Positions 36,115 to 44,376 of a stretch of DNA of 64,000 bases are shown piece by piece. Position 1 is the first letter of the stretch. Every line of letters starts with the position of its first letter. The position numbers and the translations under genes were made by a program. Source of the DNA: Saccharopolyspora hordei (GTDB lineage: Bacteria; Actinomycetota; Actinomycetes; Mycobacteriales; Pseudonocardiaceae); the NCBI RefSeq assembly GCF_013410345.1, contig NZ_JACCFJ010000001.1:5597501-5661500 (forward strand). Reading direction: 5' to 3'. Under the pieces are notes generated by a model. It worked only from the letters and a program-made list of their open reading frames with translations, did not search any database and was not told the origin of the DNA.

Positions 36115-37914
36115 GTGGTCTCGTACGCCGACGTGCGCCGCTGGAAGCCGGAGGAGCTCGAATCGGCCCACTCCGAGCTGGGCAAGCGCCGTGACGACCT
36201 GATCGGCCTGCAGGACGAGCTGGACGGGGCGAAGAACCCCGCGGGCTGGAGCGGGCCGGCCGCCGAGCGCGCCGCCGGGGAGCACGCCGAGCTCGTCGAC
36301 GGCATGCGCTCGCTGATCGCCGAGGTCGCGACGGTGCGGGTCGCGGTGGCCGCGGCCGCCGACGAGGTCGCCCAGCTCAGGAAGCGGATCGAGCAGGCCG
36401 ACCACGAGGCCCGGGCCCACGGCTTCGAGATCACCGAGGAGGGCGGCGTCCGCGACGTCAACCCGCCCCAGGACGTGCCCGAGGACCAGCTGGAGGAGGT
36501 CCGGCAGCAGCGCCTCCAGGTCCGCGACAAGCTCGTGGCCGACATCGAGAAGATCCTCGACGACGCCGAGCAGACCGACGCCGAGCTGGCCAAGGCGCTC
36601 ACCGCGGCCGAGGAGGACCGGATCGAGCCCGGGAAGGGCGGCACGCTGGCCGACGCCGCGGCCACCGACGAGCTCGTGGAGCTGGCCGCCTCCGCCGGCA
36701 AGCCCGCCGACGACTCGCCGGAGGCGAACGCGCGGTGGTGGACGTCGCTGTCCGACGAGCAGCGCGCCGCCCTGCTGGAGAGCCCGCCGGCCTGGCTGGG
36801 CAACCGCGACGGCATCCCCGCCGAGGTCCGCGACATGGCCAACCGGGCCCACCTCGACGACACCCGCCGGGCCCTCGAGGAGGAGAAGGCCGCGCTGGAG
36901 CGGGGCGGGGTCAGCGAGGACGAGAAGGCCGAGCTCGAGCAGGTCAACGCCAAGCTCGAGGCGGTGGACGCGGTCGAGGAGACCGTCGCCCGCGACGAAC
37001 CGCCGCGCCAGCTGCTGGTGCTCGACCCGAGCGGGGAACGGCTCAAGGCCGCCGTCGCGGTCGGCGACGTCGACGAGGCCGACCACGTCTCGGTGTTCAC
37101 CCCCGGTTTCACCACCACCGTGGAGGGCAGCCTCAAGGGCTACGACGACACCATGCAGAAGCTCGTCGCCGAGTCCAACGACCAGCTGGCCGCCAGCGGC
37201 AAGGAGGAGGAGGAGGTCGCGGCGATCACCTGGATCGGCTACGAGGCCCCGCAGTGGTCCGAGGTCGGCGACATCACCGGCGACTCGGTGGCCAGCTCCG
37301 AGTCGGCGCAGGAGGGCGGCCAGAAGCTCAACGACTTCTACAAGGGCATCAACGCCTCCCGCGACCACGACCCGCACCTGACCGCGATCGGCCACTCCTA
37401 CGGCTCGACGACCACGGGCTACGCGCTGCAGGGCGGCGGCCACGGCGTGGACGACGCGATCCTCTACGGTTCCCCGGGCGTGGGGACCAACGACATCGAG
37501 GACCTGCACGTGCCGAAGGGCCACGCCTACCTGCTGGAGGCGAAGAACGACCCGGTCGCGGACCTCGCCCGCTTCGGCGGCGACCCCTCCCACGTGGACG
37601 GCTTCACCGACCTGTCGACGGAGGAGTCCGAGCACGGCGACGGGGTGACCGGCCACAGCGACTACCTCAAGCCGAACACCACCAGCCAGCACAACATGGC
37701 GGCGATCGTCGCCGGGCTGCCGAAGGAGACGGTGAAGGGCTCGACCGACGGCGTGGGCGACGTGATCTCCTACGTGCCGCACCAGGTCCAGGAGGGCGTC
37801 TCCGCGGTCAAGGACTGGGGCACCGAGGCCTGGTCGGACCTCAAGGACTTCGGCAGCGACGCCTGGTCCGGTGTCAAGGACGCCGGCTCGAAGATCAAGG
37901 ACCTGTTCTCGTGA
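36115..37914 (+). CDS. Type VII-like effector: WXG-type helical N terminus plus DUF1023 alpha/beta hydrolase
   Basis: 599 residues. The first ~110 residues are helical and coiled-coil with a central AGWSGPAAE (W-x-G turn) like WXG100/LXG substrates. A charged linker (110-290) follows. The hydrolase domain (about 300-530) has the nucleophile elbow IGHSYGSTTTG, an acid region NDPVADLARFGGDP and a late His in TGHSDYL, the order seen in DUF1023 hydrolases. The C-terminal 60 residues repeat short WSDLKDFG/WSGVKDAG units. No signal peptide is visible. It could be a secreted lipase/esterase or toxin; not decidable by eye. Confidence 0.75.
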   Translation: MVSYADVRRWKPEELESAHSELGKRRDDLIGLQDELDGAKNPAGWSGPAAERAAGEHAELVDGMRSLIAEVATVRVAVAAAADEVAQLRKRIEQADHEARAHGFEITEEGGVRDVNPPQDVPEDQLEEVRQQRLQVRDKLVADIEKILDDAEQTDAELAKALTAAEEDRIEPGKGGTLADAAATDELVELAASAGKPADDSPEANARWWTSLSDEQRAALLESPPAWLGNRDGIPAEVRDMANRAHLDDTRRALEEEKAALERGGVSEDEKAELEQVNAKLEAVDAVEETVARDEPPRQLLVLDPSGERLKAAVAVGDVDEADHVSVFTPGFTTTVEGSLKGYDDTMQKLVAESNDQLAASGKEEEEVAAITWIGYEAPQWSEVGDITGDSVASSESAQEGGQKLNDFYKGINASRDHDPHLTAIGHSYGSTTTGYALQGGGHGVDDAILYGSPGVGTNDIEDLHVPKGHAYLLEAKNDPVADLARFGGDPSHVDGFTDLSTEESEHGDGVTGHSDYLKPNTTSQHNMAAIVAGLPKETVKGSTDGVGDVISYVPHQVQEGVSAVKDWGTEAWSDLKDFGSDAWSGVKDAGSKIKDLFS

Positions 37915-38429
37915 GGCGACTCGCCCTGCTCGTCCTCACCGCCGCGCTCGTCACCGCGTGCGCGAGCCAGCCCGACACGCCCGACGGGGGAAGCATGGAA
38001 GACCCGACCAGCACGTTGCAGCAGCGGCCCTCGATGGCCGAGATCACCGCGCGCTACGAGCAGATGCTGCAGGAACTCCGGGACCGCTGGGCCTCGGAGC
38101 TGGGCCTGACGACCCCGTGGGTCAACGACGGCGACCGCGGCACGGCAGGCTGCGCGGAGTTCCCGGACGTCCCCGGCGCCGAGAAGCACACCCTGGACCG
38201 CTGGCGGTACGAGGGCGGCGTCCCCGACGACCAGTGGCCGCGCGCGCTGGAGATCGCCGACGAGCTCGCGGCCCGGTACGGCTTCACCGAGCGCGAGGTG
38301 GTGCTCGACCGGCCCGGCGACCACAAGGTCGAGATCCGGGACTCCTTCGGCGGCACGCTGCAGATCACCACGAAGGTGAACGCGGTGCTGCGCGTGCGCA
38401 CCGGGTGCCACCTGGTCCAGGATGGCTGA
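37911..38429 (+). CDS. Lipoprotein, LppA-like
   Basis: 172 residues. A signal peptide with a lipobox (LALLVLTAALVTACAS, Cys about residue 17) predicts an anchored extracytoplasmic protein. The mature domain has a conserved cysteine pair (AGCAEFPDVPG and RTGCHL). The start overlaps the hydrolase stop (GTGA), so it is translationally coupled. It is paralogous to the protein at 38846. Position and export fit an immunity or partner protein of the hydrolase, which is inference. Confidence 0.7.
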   Translation: MRRLALLVLTAALVTACASQPDTPDGGSMEDPTSTLQQRPSMAEITARYEQMLQELRDRWASELGLTTPWVNDGDRGTAGCAEFPDVPGAEKHTLDRWRYEGGVPDDQWPRALEIADELAARYGFTEREVVLDRPGDHKVEIRDSFGGTLQITTKVNAVLRVRTGCHLVQDG

Positions 38430-38754
38430 TCGGTCGGGTGCGCGGGTCGTCGCGCTGGTCTCCGCTGTCGCCTCGACCCTGCTCGCCGTGCCGCAGGCGG
38501 CCTACGCCGTCCTCATCGGCGTGTGGGCCGCCTCGGTGCCGTGCGAGGCGGGCGAGACCGGCGTGTGCCCGTCGATGGGCTACACGACGGCCATCGCGCT
38601 CTCGGTGATCGTGGCGGCCCCGATGGTGCTGTGGATGCGCGTGCGCAGGCCCGGCACCGTCGGCAGCGCCGTCGCCGTCGGGCTGCTCGGCGTGGTGGTG
38701 GCGCCGCTGGCCGCCTTCGGGATCATCCACGTCGCCGCGTCCTCGATCGGTTGA
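38422..38754 (+). CDS. Small membrane protein
   Basis: 110 residues with three hydrophobic segments (ALVSAVASTLLAVPQAAYAV, YTTAIALSVIVAAPMVLWM, VGLLGVVVAPLAAFGIIHVA) and two cysteines in the first outer loop (VPCEAGETGVCPS). It overlaps the lipoprotein gene by eight bases. No named family. Lies inside the hydrolase/lipoprotein module. Confidence 0.65.
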   Translation: MADRSGARVVALVSAVASTLLAVPQAAYAVLIGVWAASVPCEAGETGVCPSMGYTTAIALSVIVAAPMVLWMRVRRPGTVGSAVAVGLLGVVVAPLAAFGIIHVAASSIG

Positions 38755-38845
38755 CCCCAGGTGGTGCGGGCCACCAACTGCGGTTCCCGGAGGGTGATCT
38801 CCGGCATGATTCCCCTCCGGGGTAGTGCGATCGAGGGGAGATGCC

Positions 38846-39283
38846 GTGGAAGATCCGCGCAGCGTGCTCCGGCTCCGACCCAGCATCGAGGAGATCAGCG
38901 CGCAGTACAGCCAGCTGCAGCAGCGGATCCGGGACCGGCTCGACCACGAGCTCGGCCCGCTGTCCTGGGTGAAGACCGAGCCGGTCACCCGGGCGGGCTG
39001 CGCCGGGTTCCCGGACGTCCCCGAGGCAGAGGTCTGGGAGCTCGAGTCGTGGCAGGTGCCGGAGAACCTGCCGGACGCGTTCTGGCCGCGGGCGGTCGAC
39101 ATCGTCCGGCAGCTCAGCCGCGAGTACGGCTTCGGCGAACCCGAGGTCGTGGTGAACCGCAGCGGCGACCACGAGATCACCGCCAACGACGAGTACGGCG
39201 CGGTCTACCGGTTCAGCACCTCGGACCACACGGTGCTGTCCATCGTGACCGGGTGCCACCTGCGGGCGGCCGCGGAGGACTGA
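38846..39283 (+). CDS. LppA-like paralogue lacking a signal peptide
   Basis: 145 residues clearly related to the mature part of the lipoprotein at 37911: shared EDP, R-PS--EI-A-Y, AGC-FPDVP, FWPRA, YGF-E-EVV, and TGCHL positions. No leader or membrane helix, so it should remain cytosolic unless exported otherwise. GTG 38846 has GAGGGGAG upstream. It may be a duplicate immunity-type protein or a decayed lipoprotein that lost its leader. Confidence 0.65.
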   Translation: MEDPRSVLRLRPSIEEISAQYSQLQQRIRDRLDHELGPLSWVKTEPVTRAGCAGFPDVPEAEVWELESWQVPENLPDAFWPRAVDIVRQLSREYGFGEPEVVVNRSGDHEITANDEYGAVYRFSTSDHTVLSIVTGCHLRAAAED

Positions 39284-39326
39284 CCCGTTCGGGCCACCAC
39301 CACCTGCGCCGATTACCGTTCCCGGT

Positions 39327-40313
39327 ATGAGTGCACAGTCTCCCGATCCGCAGACCACGGGCGCCCACGGCGTGGGCCTGGCCACCGTGACCGACGACGG
39401 CACGGTGCTCGACACCTGGTTCCCGACCGTCCGGTTGGGCGAGCCGGGGCAGTCCGGCACGACGCGGCTGAGCGCCGAGGAGGCCGCCGGGGCGCTCGGT
39501 GAGGCCGGTGCCGCGCTGCTCGGGCGGGACGAGGCCCGCGGCGTCGAGGTGGTCGCGGTGCGCACCGAGATCGGTCGGCTGGCTGACGCCCCGGCGGACG
39601 CGCACGACGTGTACCTGCGGCTGCACCTGCTGTCGCACCGCCTGGTCCGGCCGCACGGGCAGAACCTCGACGGCGTCTTCGGCCTGCTGTCCAACGTCGT
39701 GTGGACCAACCACGGCCCCTGCCCGGTCGAGGGCTTCGAGGCGACCCGGCTGCGGCTGCGGGCCCGCGGCCCGGTCACCGTCTACGGCGTGGACAAGTTC
39801 CCGCGCATGGTCGACTACGTCGTCCCGTCCGGCGTGCGCATCGGCGACGCCGACCGGGTCCGGCTGGGCGCGCACCTGGCCAGCGGCACGACCGTGATGC
39901 ACGAGGGGTTCGTGAACTACAACGCGGGCACCCTCGGCGCCTCGATGGTCGAGGGCCGGATCTCCGCCGGTGTCGTGGTCGCCGACGGCTCGGACATCGG
40001 CGGCGGCGCCTCGATCATGGGCACGCTGTCCGGCGGTGGCAAGGAGGTCATCTCCATCGGCGAGCGCTGCCTGATCGGCGCCAACGGCGGCGTGGGCATC
40101 TCGCTGGGTGACGACTGCATCGTCGAGGCGGGCCTGTACGTCACGGCGGGCACGAAGGTGTCGCTGCCGGACGGCACGATCACCAAGGCCGCGGAGCTGT
40201 CCGGGTCGAGCAACCTGCTGTTCCGCCGCAACTCCACCACGGGCCTCGTCGAGGTCACCGAGCGCTCCGGCGGCAAGGTCGAGCTCAACGCCGCCCTGCA
40301 CGCCAACGACTGA
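39327..40313 (+). CDS. dapD: 2,3,4,5-tetrahydropyridine-2,6-dicarboxylate N-succinyltransferase DapD
   Basis: A 328-residue left-handed beta-helix enzyme that succinylates tetrahydrodipicolinate in meso-DAP/lysine synthesis. The hexapeptide repeats are visible ([40 protein letters not shown]), as is the actinobacterial N-terminal domain of about 110 residues. ATG 39327 is leaderless (TACCGT at 39314-39319). Convergent dapE is 3.6 kb away with the type VII-like module between them; in M. tuberculosis dapD and dapE are adjacent (recalled). Confidence 0.94.
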   Translation: MSAQSPDPQTTGAHGVGLATVTDDGTVLDTWFPTVRLGEPGQSGTTRLSAEEAAGALGEAGAALLGRDEARGVEVVAVRTEIGRLADAPADAHDVYLRLHLLSHRLVRPHGQNLDGVFGLLSNVVWTNHGPCPVEGFEATRLRLRARGPVTVYGVDKFPRMVDYVVPSGVRIGDADRVRLGAHLASGTTVMHEGFVNYNAGTLGASMVEGRISAGVVVADGSDIGGGASIMGTLSGGGKEVISIGERCLIGANGGVGISLGDDCIVEAGLYVTAGTKVSLPDGTITKAAELSGSSNLLFRRNSTTGLVEVTERSGGKVELNAALHAND

Positions 40314-40323
40314 CCAGCTCCTC

Positions 40324-40363
40324 GCAGCGGGCCCGTGAGCACTCCCGCTCGCGGGCCCGCTGC
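40324..40363 (+). terminator. Hairpin after dapD
   Basis: GCAGCGGGCCCG (40324-40335) pairs perfectly with CGGGCCCGCTGC (40352-40363), directly after the dapD stop. A strong GC-rich terminator without a T-run, as usual in actinomycetes. Confidence 0.7.
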
Positions 40364-40400
40364 GCACGCGAGGTGCGGCCGGGCGCCCCTACCATGGGCA

Positions 40401-41309
40401 ATGGCCAGCAGCCGGCAAGACTTCGGTCTGCCCGCCGAACCCGTGGTGGCCGACCGGGAGGCCTCCGTCGCCGAGCACGTGCGGGCGGTGCTGGACGCGC
40501 GCACGCGCGCGCTGGTCGCGCACGCCCCGGGCACCCGGCTCGGCGCGGACCCCGAGGAGCTGCACCGGGTGCGCGTCGCGGTCCGCCGGATGCGCGCGGT
40601 GCTGCGGGTGGCGCGACCGCACCTGGACCGCAGCTGGTCGGAGCCGCTGCGCGCCGAGCTCGGCTGGCTGGGCCGGGCGCTGGGACCGGCTCGCGACCTC
40701 GACGTCCTGCTGCAGCACCTGCGCGCGGAGACCACGGACCTGCCGCCCGGTGACCGGGCCGCGGCCGACCGGCTGGTCGCCGGTGTCGAAGCCGAGCGCC
40801 GCACGGCCCGGAGCGCGCTGCGGGAGGCGCTGGACAGCCGGCGGTACGCGGACCTGCTGCGCGCACTGGCCGCCGCCGTCCGCACCGCACCGGATCGGTC
40901 CGATGTGGACAGCCGGCGGCAGCTGCGGGAGCTGGTGCTCGGCCAGGTCCGCCAGCTCCGGGAGGCGGGCGACCGGCTGCCACCGGACCCGTCCGACCGG
41001 GACCTGCACGCGCTGCGGATCACGGGCAAGCGCGTCCGCTACGCCGCGGAGCTCGCGCAGCCCGCCCTCGGCGACCCCGCGCGCCGGCTGGTCGCCGAAG
41101 CCCGCCGGTTGCAGGACGTCCTCGGTGCGCACCAGGACGCCTGCGTGGCGGTGGAGCGCTTGCGCGGCCTGCTCCGCGACGACACCGACCCGCAGGTGGC
41201 GTTCGTGGCGGGCCGCCTGGTGGAACGCGAGCACCACCGCCGCACCGAGCTCCGGGCCCGATGGCCGGTGGTGTGGGAGTCGCTCCGGCAGGCGGCCGAG
41301 GCGGTCTGA
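40401..41309 (+). CDS. CHAD domain-containing protein
   Basis: 302 residues, all helical, with conserved basic/histidine motifs of CHAD (VHRVRVAVRRMRAVLR, LGPARDLDVLLQHLR, ITGKRVRYAAELAQP, LQDVLGAHQDACVA). CHAD domains bind polyphosphate. No CYTH domain is fused. ATG 40401 is leaderless: TACCAT at 40390-40395. Single gene, convergent with dapC. Confidence 0.9.
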   Translation: MASSRQDFGLPAEPVVADREASVAEHVRAVLDARTRALVAHAPGTRLGADPEELHRVRVAVRRMRAVLRVARPHLDRSWSEPLRAELGWLGRALGPARDLDVLLQHLRAETTDLPPGDRAAADRLVAGVEAERRTARSALREALDSRRYADLLRALAAAVRTAPDRSDVDSRRQLRELVLGQVRQLREAGDRLPPDPSDRDLHALRITGKRVRYAAELAQPALGDPARRLVAEARRLQDVLGAHQDACVAVERLRGLLRDDTDPQVAFVAGRLVEREHHRRTELRARWPVVWESLRQAAEAV

Positions 41310-41313
41310 CCCG

Positions 41314-41338
41314 GGCCCTCCCCGCGCCGGGGAGGGCC
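41314..41338. terminator. Bidirectional hairpin between CHAD gene and dapC
   Basis: GGCCCTCCCC (41314-41323), loop GCGCC, GGGGAGGGCC (41329-41338), in the gap between the two convergent stops. Confidence 0.7.
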
Positions 41339-41342
41339 GGGA

Positions 41343-42464
41343 TCACTCCGCGAGGCGCTTGGCGGCGGCGCCGATGCGCTCGTCCGTCGCGGTGAGGGCG
41401 ATGCGGACGTGCTGCGCACCCGCCGGGCCGTAGAAGGTGCCCGGGGCCGCGAGGATCCCCCGCTGCGCCAACCAGTCCACCGTCTGCCACGCGTCCTCGC
41501 CGCGCGTCGCCCACAGGTACAGGCCCGCCTGCGAGTGGTCGATCCGGAAGCCCGCGGCCTCCAGCGCGGGCCGCAGCACCGCGCGCCGCGCCGCGTACCG
41601 CTCGCGCTGCGCGCTCACGTGCGCGTCGTCCTCGAGCGCCGCGGTGATCGCCGCCTGGACCGGCCGCGGCACGATCATGCCCGCGTGCTTGCGCAGCTCC
41701 AGCAGCCGCGCCACCAGGTCCGGGTCGCCGGTGACGAACCCGGCGCGGTACCCGGCCAGGTTCGACGACTTCGACAGCGAGTGCACCGCGAGCACGCCGC
41801 GCCGGTCCGCGCCCACCGACGGGTGCAGCACCGACACCGGCTCGGTGTCCCAGCCCAGCGCCAGGTAGCACTCGTCCGAGGCGACCACCGCGCCCAGCTC
41901 CTGCGCGGCCCGCACCGACTCGCCCAGCTGCTGGGCGTCCAACACGCGCCCCGTCGGGTTCGACGGGGAGTTCAGCCACAGCAGCGTGGTCCCGGCCGGC
42001 GGCCGCTCGCCCGGCGCCAGCCGCACCACCTCGGCACCCGCGATCTTCGCGCCCACCTCGTAGGTGGGGTAGGCCAGCTCGGGGACGGCCACGACGTCGC
42101 CGGGCCGCACGCCGACCAGCGTCGGCAACCAGGCGACCAGTTCCTTCGATCCGACGGTCGGCAGCACGGCGTCGGGCTCCAGCCCGGTGATCCCGTAGCG
42201 CCGCTGCAGGGACGCGACCGCCGCCTCCCGCAGCTCCGGGGTGCCGTGCGTGGCCGGGTAGCCCGGCTGGTCGGCGACCGCCGACAACGCTCGACGCAGG
42301 TTCTCCGGCACGGGGTCGACCGGGGTCCCGACGGACAGGTCGACGATGCCGTCCGGGTGGGCCCCCGCGGTGGCCTTGTGCCCGGCCAGCGAGTCCCACG
42401 GGAAGTCCGGCAGCTGCGGACCGCGGGGCCCGGACGCGGTGCCCGGGCCGGTCGCGCCGCTCAT
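41343..42464 (-). CDS. dapC: N-succinyldiaminopimelate aminotransferase DapC
   Basis: A 373-residue fold-type I PLP aminotransferase of the DAP/lysine pathway. PLP lysine is in SLSKSSNLAGYRAGF; WLNSPSNPTGRV and YPATHGTPELREA are also typical. The ATG at 42464 overlaps the fdxC stop (ATGA). The fdxC-dapC pairing is the same as Rv1177-Rv1178 in M. tuberculosis and supports this over other aminotransferases. Confidence 0.92.
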   Translation of the reverse strand: MSGATGPGTASGPRGPQLPDFPWDSLAGHKATAGAHPDGIVDLSVGTPVDPVPENLRRALSAVADQPGYPATHGTPELREAAVASLQRRYGITGLEPDAVLPTVGSKELVAWLPTLVGVRPGDVVAVPELAYPTYEVGAKIAGAEVVRLAPGERPPAGTTLLWLNSPSNPTGRVLDAQQLGESVRAAQELGAVVASDECYLALGWDTEPVSVLHPSVGADRRGVLAVHSLSKSSNLAGYRAGFVTGDPDLVARLLELRKHAGMIVPRPVQAAITAALEDDAHVSAQRERYAARRAVLRPALEAAGFRIDHSQAGLYLWATRGEDAWQTVDWLAQRGILAAPGTFYGPAGAQHVRIALTATDERIGAAAKRLAE

Positions 42465-42781
42465 TCGCCCTGCGGGGGAAGGCTCTTGATGGGCTCGACG
42501 TCCTTGTTGACCTTGCCCACCTTCGCCGCACCGCCCGGCGACCCGAGGTCGTCGAAGAAGTCCGCGTTCGCCTTGGTGTAGGCGGCCCACTCCTCCGGCA
42601 CGTCGTCCTCGTAGTAGATGGCCTCCACCGGGCAGACCGGCTCGCAGGCACCGCAGTCGACGCACTCATCGGGGTGGATGTAGAGCATCCGCCCGCCCTC
42701 GTAGATGCAGTCGACAGGGCATTCCTCGATGCACGCCTTGTCGAGCACGTCCACGCAGGGCTCGGCGATCACGTAGGTCAC
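42461..42781 (-). CDS. fdxC: 7Fe ferredoxin FdxC
   Basis: 106 residues with two clusters: CVDVLDKACIEECPVDCIYEG supplies the [3Fe-4S] and the last cysteine of the other, and CVDCGACEPVCPVEAIYYE the [4Fe-4S] (shown here as the order C-x8-C-x3-C-P ... C-x2-C-x2-C-x3-C-P). A cytosolic electron carrier. GTG 42781 follows AGGAG by about ten bases. First gene of an operon with dapC. Confidence 0.94.
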   Translation of the reverse strand: MTYVIAEPCVDVLDKACIEECPVDCIYEGGRMLYIHPDECVDCGACEPVCPVEAIYYEDDVPEEWAAYTKANADFFDDLGSPGGAAKVGKVNKDVEPIKSLPPQGE

Positions 42782-42908
42782 GGTTGCACTCCTGCTCGAA
42801 GCGTTGTCCTACTCGCGCGCAGGAACCTCCTGCGGCGACTGCTGACAGTATCTCCCCTACCCACCCAGGACACGTAACCGGTCCACAGCTCGGGAGCGGT
42901 GATGACTC

Positions 42909-42932
42909 TACGTCGCACGAGTTAACGACGTA
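42909..42932. promoter_or_regulatory. 24-bp inverted repeat upstream of fdxC
   Basis: TACGTCG (42909-42915) and CGACGTA (42926-42932) are perfect inverted arms with a 10-base spacer holding GTTAAC. It lies about 128-151 bases before the fdxC start. A shorter dyad GCAGGA-ACC-TCCTGC sits nearer the gene. Regulator unknown. Confidence 0.4.
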
Positions 42933-43013
42933 AACCACAAGGGTGACCCGCCGAGCGGTGACGCGCACGTCGGAGGTGGTCGGAGGCGCCGCGTGCGGTG
43001 CGCCACACCGCCG

Positions 43014-43379
43014 TCACCCGCGGGCGCGCTTGCCGAGGACGACGCCGAGCATCATGGCGCTCGGCAGCGCCCCGGCACCGATCAGCAGCAGCGTCCGCCA
43101 GTCGTTGCCGAGCAGCACCAGGTCGCCGCCCGGGCCGAAGGCGCCGAAGACCATCACGGTCGCGAACCACACCACCAGCGGCGCCCCGGCGATCCGGCGG
43201 CGCGGGGAGAGCCGGGCCGCCTCCGCGACCAGCAGCGGCGTGGTCACCGCCGCGACCGCCGCGGTGATCGGGAACTGCACGGTGCCGAGGTAGGACGGCA
43301 GGAACAGCAGCTCGACCAGCGCCAAGACCACGGCGTCGACCAGCAGGAAGCCGAACACCACGCGGTCCAGCGGACTCAC
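43014..43379 (-). CDS. Conserved membrane protein (Rv1171-like)
   Basis: 121 residues, four hydrophobic segments (VVFGFLLVDAVVLALVELLF, ITAAVAAVTTPLLVAEA, PLVVWFATVMVFGAF, LLLIGAGALPSAMMLGVVL). Function unknown. GTG 43379 overlaps the mshB stop (GTGA), the same neighbour as in M. tuberculosis. Confidence 0.8.
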   Translation of the reverse strand: MSPLDRVVFGFLLVDAVVLALVELLFLPSYLGTVQFPITAAVAAVTTPLLVAEAARLSPRRRIAGAPLVVWFATVMVFGAFGPGGDLVLLGNDWRTLLLIGAGALPSAMMLGVVLGKRARG

Positions 43380-44290
43380 CGGTCCTCCACCGGTTCGGTC
43401 CCGCACACGCCGAGCCCGCCGAACAGGTCCGCCTCGCACCCCTCGGACGGACCGCTGGCCAGCACGTAGTGCTCGGTCGGCACGATGGGCTGCGCGACGC
43501 CGTTGGACAGCGCGTACGCGGCGACCCCGCCGCCGTTGTCCCAGCGGTCCAGCCACACCTTGACCTGGGTGCCGTGCGCCCGCAGCGCGCTGATCTTGGC
43601 GGGCAGGTGCGTGGAGACGTCGATCACGGTGGTGATCGTCTCGTCCGGGACGCTGGCCAGCTCGTGCGGCTCGGGCAGCTGGAACGGCAGGTCGTCCTCG
43701 ACCTCGGCCAGCGCGGCCAACCCCTTCGCCAGGGCGTCGCGCGAGGGCACGGCGTAGAAGACGCGCTGCACCTCGGGCACCTCCGCCGCGGCCGCGACGG
43801 TGATCTCGTGGGCGCGGACGTGGTCGGGGTGCCCGTAGCCGCCGTCGGCGGCGTAGGTGACCACGACCTGCGGCTTGACCTCGCGCAGCACCGCCTCCAG
43901 GGCGTCGGTCTGCTCGTCGGCGGGACCGACCGCGAACGCCCGGGGGTGCGCGTCCGGCAGCGCGCCCGCCACGCCCGGCCGCTCCCAGAGCATCCCGGAG
44001 TCGCGCCAGCGGCCGATGCCGCCGAGGAAGCGGTGGTCGGTCACGTGGAGCGCGGCGCAGGCCGAGCGCAGCTCGCCGACCCGGTAGCCGCCGAGCTGGT
44101 CCGCCTGGTCCGCGGCCAGACCGCGCAGGCTCTCCGGGATGACCTCGCCCTCCTCGCCGAGGGTGCAGGTCACCACGACCACCTGCACACCGCGTGCGGC
44201 GTAGCGAGCGATCGTCCCGCCGGTCCACAGGCTCTCGTCGTCGGGGTGTGCGTGTACCAGCAGCAACCGCGGTGGGGCCGTCAGCTTCAC
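43376..44290 (-). CDS. mshB: N-acetyl-1-D-myo-inositol-2-amino-2-deoxy-alpha-D-glucopyranoside deacetylase MshB
   Basis: A 304-residue zinc deacetylase that makes GlcN-Ins in mycothiol synthesis. The motif HAHPDDESLWTGG supplies His/Asp zinc ligands and the catalytic Asp; the third ligand is in GGYGHPDHVRAHE. This is the main sequence evidence for mycothiol in this organism. GTG 44290 is leaderless (TAGGCT, complement 44297-44302). Confidence 0.95.
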   Translation of the reverse strand: MKLTAPPRLLLVHAHPDDESLWTGGTIARYAARGVQVVVVTCTLGEEGEVIPESLRGLAADQADQLGGYRVGELRSACAALHVTDHRFLGGIGRWRDSGMLWERPGVAGALPDAHPRAFAVGPADEQTDALEAVLREVKPQVVVTYAADGGYGHPDHVRAHEITVAAAAEVPEVQRVFYAVPSRDALAKGLAALAEVEDDLPFQLPEPHELASVPDETITTVIDVSTHLPAKISALRAHGTQVKVWLDRWDNGGGVAAYALSNGVAQPIVPTEHYVLASGPSEGCEADLFGGLGVCGTEPVEDR

Positions 44291-44376
44291 CGGTCCAGCC
44301 TAATCTGCGGCACGCACCACACGACGCCAGGCGTCGCGTTGCTCCGGACGGCCCAGCGACCAGCGGCGGAACGGCC

